The notes under the pieces were generated by a model, which saw only the letters and a program-made list of their open reading frames with translations, did no database searches and was not told the DNA's origin. A stretch of DNA of 64,000 bases, taken from positions 20,525,554 through 20,589,553 of the forward strand of contig CM039515.1 of the NCBI GenBank assembly GCA_022432975.1, written 5' to 3'. Position numbers and translations under genes: made by a program. Source of the stretch: Begonia masoniana (lineage: Eukaryota; Streptophyta; Magnoliopsida; Cucurbitales; Begoniaceae). Of the stretch, positions 56,666 through 64,000 are shown one piece after another. Each line of letters starts with the position of its first letter. Position 1 is the stretch's first letter.

Positions 56666-58853
56666 TGTAACGCCCCGAGTTAGCTGAACCCGGTTCGTCT
56701 CACAATGCCCGTACATGACTAAAAATTTCAATCGTATTTATTTTTATTTTTTAAAAAAACTTGCAGCGGAAATCATTTAAGCAAAAATAGAATTAGGCAA
56801 AGCCATAAAAACAATGTTAACATAATCCTTGGAAATATTGAGAAGTAATCGGCCAATAGGAAATAGAAGTTTAAATTGAAATACTTGAGGTGTCACATAG
56901 GTCAAACGGATCTGCCGATTAATAAAGTCAACGGAAGAAGCAGAAACAGAAAATAGAAGGCTTCTGCCGATGACGTCAGCCAAATGCAAAACAAAGGACA
57001 TCTCTCGGTAGACTGTATCTACCGGTGACTAAACAAAAAAATACATTCTACATCTTCCGATGACGTCAGCCAGGTGATTTCCTTCATCTGATCGACTTTG
57101 TTCTACATCCACCGGTGACTGAACGACAAAATACACTCTACATCTTCCGATGACGTCAGCACACATCTGCCGATGAGTTTACTGAGACATCATCCGATAG
57201 ACTTAAACCTACACCTTCCGATTGTGTAGACTACATACGCCGATCACTAAACGACAAACTCTCTACTTATATCTTTCGATAGGCACATAACTATAACCCG
57301 ACATCTACCGATAGACTTCATCTACCGATAGTGAACAAAACAACATCTTTCGATAAAACAAGCTACATATACCGATCGCTAAACGACATATTTCGTTCTA
57401 TATCATCCGATGGCTTCCACTGAAGGCATCTTCCGATAGACAACAGAACAACAACCCAACCTCTGCCGATAGACTTCATCTATCGATAGAGAACAGAACC
57501 ACATCTCATCTACTCCTTGGTATACAAACACGACTCTAACTACAGAAGAGAATTTACTCACTTCACTGAGACCATTCAAAAACATTTCAAACCATTTCAA
57601 TACTAAAATCCAGTGAGTGCCAACATTAAATCCCAACAGAATACTATTAACAGGAAAATCTCGAAATTGTATTCAAAACATTGAAATCACTACTGTCATG
57701 AAAACTCAATATACTTAAATTGAAACACTGTCAACTAAACTTTCATACCAATAGACATCAGTTAATCCGCCTCATCAGTATACTAGTTCGAGACAGAGAA
57801 GTGCTCCTCTAACCCCATCTAGTCGTCAGTAAACTCAGGGAATTCACCTGTAGTATCCTCAACACCTACATCACAAAACTCATCTATTAGTCTAATGCTA
57901 AATAAGTAAAGCAATAATGAAATGATATGCTGAAACTTAAATCCTGAATATGCAGTTTCTACTTTCTCATCTCAGTTGCACATCGTTTGTTTGCTGATCA
58001 GATCCCTTGATTCCCTTGGGAGTGGGATCAATTCTCCCAATGTCATACATCCTCTTCATCAGTTAAGGGGTGGATGAAGTCCCTTAATAGCTATTCTGAT
58101 CCCTCAGTTCCCTTGGGAGTGAGATCAGTTCTCCCAATGTCATAAATCCTCTTCATCAGTTAAGGGGTGGATTAGTTCCCTTAACCGCCAATGAATTTAA
58201 ATCTGTACTTGCCTTTCCATAATGATGCATGAAAGTTCATTTTCGTATTCTTTCAAAAACATGATGCATAACATACAGAAAATACTCAAACATACAAAAA
58301 CCTACTGTTTTGCGATGTAGGCCTGAGGGCACATACAATACTTCACTTACCTAGCTTCACCGAGAGTTCCTGGTGGTAGGATATTCCAAGAGCTGGCTCA
58401 CCTAAAACATAAGCACAGCATTACTAAACTTCATTCTAAACATTAGGAAATCTAAAGGGCTAGTTCTAAGGGTTCTGTTCTTCGCCATTCCCGATTCATC
58501 GCTAAACCCCAAATCTCATTCCTCACTCTCTGTACTTCCAAAATGCACACATAGCCATCCACCAGTTATCTAGACACTAAAAACAGCAAGTAATCGAATC
58601 AAAACTCACCTTAGTTGGAGGGAAATTGCCTTGGGGGAATCCGTCGAGCTGAGAGGGAGAAAGAAATGAAACAGTGGCGGCTACTCACACTGGACTCTTC
58701 CTTAAATACGTTATCCACTATGTAAAAATTCTAATTACCATCATGCCCTCGCCTGCACATTTATTAACCTAATCAATAACTCCCCTAACCCTTCTATAAA
58801 AGTACATAATAAATAATAAATTAAATTTTGGTTTAATGGAACCGGGTGCTACA
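56666..58853 (-). repeat. 5' LTR of the A-family element
   Basis: Plus-strand ends are TGTAACGCCCCGAGTTAGCT and CCGGGTGCTACA, 2188 bp. Same landmarks as the 3' LTR, with GTAAGT on the minus strand at 58345-58350 and the duplicated hairpin block at 57985-58195. Confidence 0.95.
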
Positions 58854-58858
58854 GGACG

Positions 58859-60240
58859 TCGGTGGTAAAGCTATTAAAAATGCAAATATTAACAACAAAA
58901 TTTGAAAATCTGAAGATGCATGACTATGAAAACATTGCTGAGTTCAATGCAAAACTCTGTGACATTGCCAATGAGGCATTCGTTCTTGGTGAAATTTTTT
59001 CTGAAGAGAAGCTTGTGAGAAAAACTCTAAAGTTTCTGCCCCAACGTTTTGCTTACAAAGTTATTGCAATTGAAGAAGCAAAATATATCACTAAGATGAA
59101 GTTAGAAGAACTGATGGGTTCTCTTAGAACATTTGAGATGAATCTCGATGTAAACATGGAAACAAAGAAGGTGAAAGGCTTGGTTTTAAAAGCGGAGATA
59201 CATAATCTTGAAGAATGTGATGAAGATGATTTGGAAGAAACTTTAATACTGTTATCAAAAAATTTTAGCAGAGTTATAAAGAAATTTGGTAAAAATAATC
59301 GTGGTGTCAGGCAAAATGTCACTAACACCAAGAATTAATCTACAAGCAATAAGAAGTACAGAGAAGAAAATCAAGTTTCTGATCAATTCTTCAAGAACAG
59401 AGGAATTCAATGTAGAGAATGTGATGGTTTTGGGCATATTCAGGCTGAATGTGCAAATACCTTGAAGAAGAAAAAGAACTGTCTCAACACAACCTGGAGT
59501 GAGAGTGATTCGGATAAAGAAGATGAAATCTCAAACCAAAATGTGGAATTTATTGCTGAAGCTGAACATACAAGTTATGGTAGCGTCACTCAAAATGTCT
59601 CTGCAAGTATATCTGAAATTAGCGATGAAGATGAAGAAGAAGTCACAAAAGAAGATTTCATCGTTGAATATAAGATGCTTCATGAAAAATGTACTGAATT
59701 GGTTTGAATAAACCAACATCTTCGAAATCAGATTGGTGGTTTGAAAAATGAAAAATGAAATCTTCAAAATTCTATTACTGATTTAGAAGTCAAACTGAAA
59801 ACAAGTTAGATTAAGGTAAAGCGTTTGTCAAACGAACTGAATCACATGAATAAAAACGTCACAATGCTAAATTTAGGTTCCTCTATCCAGGATGATATTC
59901 TAATGGCCAGAAGATCGAGTGATGATAACTCTAAGATTGGTTACAAAGAAGAATGCTCAATGTCACAGAAAGTGTCAGTAACCGATGCTGACAATAAGGG
60001 GAAGAAAGTTCCGATGTCTATTACAAAAACTAAACAGAAGTCAAATTCTAAAGATTGTTATCAGAAGAAGTCAAATCCTCGTGTTACCAGTGATAAAGGT
60101 AACAGATTTATTCCAATTTGTCACTATTGTTTTCGTCAAGGTCATATTTGTCCTAGATATTTTGCATATCTTAATGACTTGAGAAAATGTACTGCTAGAT
60201 TTATCTCTTCCTACAGATTTCGTTACATAAATGGATGAAG
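58859..60240 (+). pseudogene. Copia gag, middle and C-terminal regions
   Basis: Continues gag after the Gypsy insertion: LLKMQILTTKFENLKMHDYE, RKTLKFLPQRFAYKVIAIEE and ELMGSLRTFEMNL, an acidic region, a stop at about 59337, then knuckle CRECDGFGHIQAEC (about 59409-59450), an acidic Ser/Asp-rich region (SESDSDKEDE), a stop at about 59705, a coiled-coil-like stretch, and from 59825 a basic region with a second degenerate knuckle, CHYCFRQGHICPRY, which lacks the last Cys. The long C-terminal extension is typical of some plant Copia lineages. Confidence 0.88.
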
Positions 60241-60944
60241 AAAATCAACTTAAAGTGCAATGTTGCACATACTTCTCTAAAGGCCACTACGATTGATGCG
60301 TGGTACTTTGACAGCGGGTGCTCTAGACATATGACTGGTGAAGAAATTTTTTTAAAGAACATTATATCAGGAGGATGGGGAAAAGTAACGTTTGGTAATG
60401 GTGTCACAGCAAATGTCATTGGAAAAGGAACACTAGATTTTCCAGGGCTGCCATCATTGGAAAATGTTCTTCTAATAAAATGTCTAAAAGAAAATCTGAT
60501 AAGCATTAGTCAGTAACGTGATCAAGATCTGAAGGTTCATTTCACTCGCGGTAAATGTGTTGTATCGGATCATAAGAATAAATTGCATCATCGAAGGAAT
60601 AAGGTCTTCAAACAATTGCTATCTCATCTCATCCTTATCTACCTGTGTTCGATTAAGCATGGAAGATTCCATTTTATGGCATCGAAAGTTGGGTCATGTT
60701 AATATTAGGATGTTAAAGCAGATTATTTCAAAATGACCTGTATGTGGGATTCCCATGATAAACTTTGATAAAGACAAAGTGTGTGGTCCATGTTAAATTG
60801 GGAAGCAAACCAAAGTGTCACACTAAATGTCTCAGGCACCAGCAACAAATCGTGTTCTTGAGTTCCTGCATAGGGATCTAATGGCTCCGATGGCTGTGGA
60901 AAGTATCAGAGGAAAACGATATGCTTATGTGGTGGTTGATAATT
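60235..60944 (+). pseudogene. Copia protease, GAG-pre-integrase and integrase start
   Basis: AWYFDSGCSRHMTGEE (about 60298-60345) is the Copia protease active site, intact DSG. Then VTFGNGVTANVIGKGTL and ENLISISQ followed by a stop. From 60660 come ILWHRKLGHVNIRMLKQI (the pre-integrase module), CGPC with a stop, and HRDLMAPMAVESIRGKRYAY then VVVDN, where the Cassandra insertion lies. The integrase reading resumes at 61829. Confidence 0.88.
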
Positions 60945-61027
60945 TGTAACGACCCCTTATCCCAGCAAGATATTGTCCGCTCTGGGGATTGGGCCGTAAC
61001 CCAATATCCTCCCCTCACGACTTTGTT

Positions 61028-61125
61028 TGGCGAGAACTTCCCGGAAGGTCACCCAACCTGGGATTGCTCTCGCCGAAGCACTTTTAACTTCGGAGTTCTT
61101 ATGGGATCCGTTGCCAATCGTGCTC
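61028..61125 (-). repeat. 5S rRNA-like segment in the left Cassandra LTR
   Basis: The minus strand reads CGGATCCCATAAGAACTCCG, AAGTTAAAAGTGCTTCGGCG, AGAGCAATCCCAGGTTGGGT, GACCTTCCGGGAAGTTC. This follows plant 5S rRNA from about nucleotide 28 to 100 and covers the A box, intermediate element and C box of the internal Pol III promoter. Mismatches in each box and a degraded 5' part show that it is not a 5S gene. The right LTR copy is at about 61503-61600. Confidence 0.93.
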
Positions 61126-61405
61126 CAAAACGCGTCTTGCTATCTTGGGAGGGATCTCTTACATATGTTTCATTTCCATGTACTTCCCCAAGCGATGTGA
61201 GATTGTGACAACCCCCTCTTTACGACCCAGGATTCACCTATACTCGAGTCCGGGATTCGCCTACACTCAGCTTAGGTCCCGAGGTTTGCCCCGCAACCCG
61301 AAGTTTGCCCCGCAGTCGTACTCATACGTGCACATTCGGGTCATCACAATCACCCCCCCTCGGGGGCCCAACGTCCTCGTTGGCCACATTTCCGGTTGGG
61401 TACAG

Positions 61406-61417
61406 GCTCTGATACCA
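61406..61417 (-). other. Primer binding site of Cassandra
   Basis: The minus strand reads TGGTATCAGAGC, complementary to initiator tRNA-Met, two bases from the LTR at 61420. The other end of the internal segment (61349-61370) is CCGAGGGGGGGTGAT on the minus strand, the polypurine tract. Confidence 0.92.
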
Positions 61418-61828
61418 TTTGTAACGACCCCTTATCCCAGCAAGATATTGTCCGCTCTGGGGATTGGGCCGTAACCCAATATCCTCCCCTCACGGCTTTG
61501 TTTGGCGAGAACTTCCCGGAAGGTCACCCAACCTGGGATTGCTCTCGCCGAAGCACTTTTAACTTCGAAGTTCTTATGGGATCCGTTGCCAATCGTGCTC
61601 CAAAACGCGTCTTGCTATCTTGGGAGGGATCTCTTACATATGTTTCATTTCCATGTACTTCCCCAAGCGATGTGAGATTGTGACAACCCCCTCTTTACGA
61701 CCCGGGATTCGCCTATACTCGAGTCCGGGATTCACCTACACTCAGCTTAGGTCCCGAGGTTTGCCCCGCAACCCGAGGTTTGCTCCGCAGTCGTACTCAT
61801 ACGTGCACATTCGGGTCATCACATAATT

Positions 61829-62340
61829 TTTCAAGGTATAGTTGGGTGGAGTTTCTTAGAAAAAAATCTGACACCTTCAACGCTTTCAAAGCCTTATGTG
61901 TTTGGCTCCAACGTGAGAAAAATTATGTCATTGTGAAGGTTATTCGAATTCGTAGTAACCATAGGAGAGAATTTGAGAACTCAGATTTCTCAAACTTCTG
62001 CAATCAATTTAGAATCTCTCATGAATTCTCTGCACCTAAAACTCCTTAGCAAAATGGAGTAGTTAAGCGGAAAAATCGAACTATAGCAGAAATGTCACGC
62101 GTAATGTTACACAAAAAAAAATGTTCCTCGGATATTTTGAGCTGAAGCTATAAGCACAACTTGCTATACTATTAATCGAGTATATCTACATGGAGGAACT
62201 ACAATGACTCCCTATGAGATATGGAAAGGTAAAACTCCAAATCTTAATTATTTTCATCCTTTCGGTAGTACGTGTTATTTGCTTAATGACAGGGAGCATA
62301 GAGGGAAGCTGGATCCCAAGAGTGATTAGGGTAAGTTTCT
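61829..62340 (+). pseudogene. Copia integrase core, continued
   Basis: FSRYSWVEFLRKKSDTFNAF is followed by IRIRSNHRREFENSDFSNFC and NGVVKRKNRTIAEMSRVML. In Copia integrases the second and third acidic residues lie in the blocks I-R-S-D-H-G-x-E-F and N-G-V-x-E-R-K-N-R; here they are Asn and Lys. With the stops (for example after SAPKTP) this integrase is dead at both the frame and the catalytic level. Confidence 0.88.
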
Positions 62341-63464
62341 GAGATATGCTACAAATAGCCGTGCCTATCGAGTTTACAACAAAAAAGACTCGAAATGGAA
62401 TTGAATCCGCTAATGCTCAAATAGACGATTCCCTGGAATCTACGGTTACCTCCCTGAAAAGTGATAAGCAAAGAAACATCATTCGCAACAAAGTTCAACT
62501 AGTTGCTCAAGGATATTTACAGATTGAAGGAATTGATTTTGAAGAGACATTTGCACTGGTTGCTCATTTTGAATCTATTAGGCTTTTATTAGCCATTGCG
62601 CGTGTTATACAGTTCAAACTATATCAAATGGATGTGAAAAATGTATTCCTAAATGATCACCTCAATGAGGAAGTATACGTTGCTCAACCAAAGGGTTTTG
62701 AAGACCCTCATCATCCTGATTACGTATACAAGTTGAAGAAAGCTTTATACGAACTTAAACAAGTTCCTTGAGCGTGGTATGAATGTCTCACGGAGTATCT
62801 ATCATTCAAGGGATATGAGCGAGGGAGAGTAAATAAAACCTTTTTCATTCGCCTTGATAAAGGTCAGTTTTTACTTGCTCAAATTTATGTTGACGACATA
62901 GTTTTTGGATCAGTGTCACAGGAAATCGTAGACAAATTTATTGTTCAAATGTCAGTGAATTTGAAATGAGTATGGTAGGTGATTTCAACTACTTTCTTGG
63001 GCTTCAAATTCAACAAAGAAAAGAAGGTATTTTTATTTCTCAAGGCAAATATGCAAAGAATTTCTTAAAAAAATTTAAATTGGAAAAAGCTTGACCGAGG
63101 AGAACTCTAATAGGAACGAACGAAAAACTTTCTAAAGATGAGAAAGGGATCTCAGTTGACAGTTGTTTATATAGAAGTAAGATTGAGAGTTTCTTATATA
63201 TTACAGCCAGTCGACCTGATATTTGTTATAGCGTTGGATTATGCACACATTTTCAAGCAAATCCTAAAGCATCATACCTAGCGTCAGTGAAATGTATTCT
63301 AAAATATATTTGGGAGACAACTGATTATATAATCTGGTATTCTTTTGACACTAATGCAAATCTAGTAGGATATTGTGATGCTGATTGGGCTGGAAGTGCT
63401 GATGACAGAAAAAGTACATCAGGTGGATGTTTTTATTTGGGAAATAATTTAGTATCGTGGTTCA
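62341..63464 (+). pseudogene. Copia RT and RNase H
   Basis: From 62346 the reading leads into RNKVQLVAQGYLQIEGIDFE, QMDVKNVFLNDHLNEEVYVA, KLKKALYELKQVP, stop, WYECLTEYLSFKGYERG, then the intact active site QIYVDDIVFGS (about 62881-62910), FLGLQIQQRKEGIFISQGKY, a stop, and RNase H residues CDADWAGSADDRKSTSGGCF then LVSWF, where the second Cassandra begins. At least three stops and one frameshift. The first RT Asp block, usually D-V-K-x-A-F-L-x-G, reads DVKNVFLND. Confidence 0.9.
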
Positions 63465-64000
63465 TATAACGACCCCATTTTCCAGCAAAATATTGTCCGC
63501 TCTGGGGATTGGGCCGTAGCACAATATCCTCCCATCACGGCTTTGTTTGGCAAGAACTTCTCGGAAGGTCACCCAACCTGGGATTGCTCTCGCCGAAGCA
63601 CTTTTAACTTCGGAGTTCTTATGGGATCCGTTGCCAATCGTGCTCCAAAATACGTCTTGCTATGTTGGAAGGGTCTCTTTACATATGTTTCATTTCCACA
63701 TACTTCCTCAAGCGATGTGGGATTGTGACGACCCCCTTTTTACGACCTGTCACCTTCCAGTTCGCCCGCGCGGACGTACCGCCATCCGGGTTCCGGTTCG
63801 TGCAACCATCATACTCATATGTGCATATTCGGGTCATCACAATCACCCCCCCTCGGGGGCCCAACGTCCTCGTTGGCCACATTTTCGGTTAGGTACAGGC
63901 TTTGATACCATTTGTAACGACCCCATTTTCCAGCAAGATATTGTCCGCTCTGGGGATTGGGCCGTAGCACAATATCCTCCCCTCACGGCTTTGTTTGGCG
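63465..64000 (-). mobile_element. Second Cassandra-type TRIM, cut by the window end
   Basis: Left LTR 63465-63841 (377 bp; start TATAACGACC with the terminal G changed to A), internal segment 63842-63912 (71 bp) with PPT CGAGGGGGGGTGAT and a PBS with one mismatch (minus TGGTATCAAAGC), then the second LTR from 63913 to the window end. The 5S-like segment of the left LTR is at about 63548-63645 on the minus strand. The possible left target copy is GTTCA (63460-63464). It interrupts Copia RNase H at LVSWF. Confidence 0.9.

Larger units (their letters stand above)
49805..58853 (-). mobile_element. Complete Tekay/Del-type Gypsy element, family A (TSD GGACG)
   Basis: LTRs at 49805-51991 (3') and 56666-58853 (5'), PBS, gag-pol with chromodomain and polypurine tract, flanked by GGACG at 49800-49804 and 58854-58858. 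Total 9049 bp. The LTRs look nearly identical over long stretches, for example one 77-codon open stretch is the same in both (50541-50774 and 57403-57636), so this looks like the youngest large insertion here. It still has a gag stop, a frameshift and two pol stops. Confidence 0.96.
60945..61823 (-). mobile_element. Complete Cassandra-type TRIM (TSD TAATT)
   Basis: Two 404-bp direct repeats (60945-61348 and 61420-61823) around a 71-bp internal segment that holds only a PBS and a polypurine tract, flanked by TAATT at 60940-60944 and 61824-61828. The LTRs contain a 5S rRNA-like stretch on the minus strand, which is diagnostic of Cassandra. It has no coding capacity and must use proteins of other retrotransposons. 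It interrupts Copia integrase at VVVDN/FSRYSW. Confidence 0.95.
49384..64000 (+). mobile_element. Plus-strand Copia element, interrupted three times, open to the right
   Basis: PBS, gag, protease, integrase, RT and most of RNase H follow in order on the plus strand. Interruptions are the complete A-family Gypsy (49805-58853), Cassandra (60945-61823) and a second Cassandra (63465 on). The reading resumes in the same domain after each of the first two. Both catalytic integrase residues that can be checked are changed, and there are many stops. Confidence 0.9.

Noticed and set aside
61028..61125. Functional 5S rRNA gene
   Set aside because: Only part of 5S is present, with mismatches in each promoter box and a degraded 5' end, and it is duplicated in both LTRs of a TRIM. 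It is a Cassandra LTR feature.

Overview
The window is plant nuclear repeat DNA, almost certainly from a flowering plant. It contains Ty3/Gypsy chromoviruses of the Tekay/Del type, an Athila-like Gypsy element primed by tRNA-Asp, Ty1/Copia elements primed by initiator tRNA-Met, and two Cassandra-type TRIMs with 5S rRNA-like LTRs. I found no convincing host gene. One run of exactly 100 N (12100-12199) is an assembly gap. The species cannot be named from this sequence.

Almost every base belongs to a nest of LTR retrotransposons, and most boundaries are fixed by TG...CA ends plus matching 5-bp target site duplications (TSDs). From the outside in: (1) A minus-strand Copia fragment (1-1551) is cut in its gag by Gypsy element G1. 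(2) G1 (minus) has its 3' LTR at 1552-4218 and a decayed body from 4219 to about 12020. Its gag appears to resume at 49283-48885, so everything between would sit inside it. G1 also holds two solo LTRs, D (4653-7390, TSD GGTGA) and C (9440-11883, TSD GTTTT). (3) Inside G1 lies a plus-strand Gypsy fragment E, seen as one LTR split over 12200-12679, 24533-24607 and 47860-48653 and followed by its PBS and gag start. (4) The E LTR is split by a complete C-family Gypsy (12680-24532, TSD CACAA), which carries an A-family solo LTR in its leader (15300-17408, TSD TGTTT), and by a complete Athila-like element (24608-47859, minus, TSD CTATG). (5) The Athila-like element carries five solo LTRs: C (27730-30233), B (31492-33966), A twice (35039-37176 and 37194-39448), and a Copia-like one (43314-45897) that contains 44 identical 45-bp repeats.

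On the right, a plus-strand Copia element begins near 49387 and runs past the window end. It is interrupted by a complete A-family Gypsy (49805-58853, minus, TSD GGACG), a complete Cassandra (60945-61823, TSD TAATT) and a second Cassandra cut by the window end (63465-64000). Every retrotransposon polyprotein here is broken by stops, frameshifts, deletions or changed catalytic residues.

Four things stand out. Six chromovirus LTR families share an ordered set of short modules, including a splice-donor-like and an acceptor-like element. The C and D LTRs carry hairpin arrays with covarying stem bases near their 3' ends. A motif of the form CCGRT-CACTAAACGACAA recurs in both Gypsy and Copia LTRs. 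The 44 x 45 bp array is perfectly homogeneous. Family letters A-E and the name G1 are my own labels. All alignments were done by eye.
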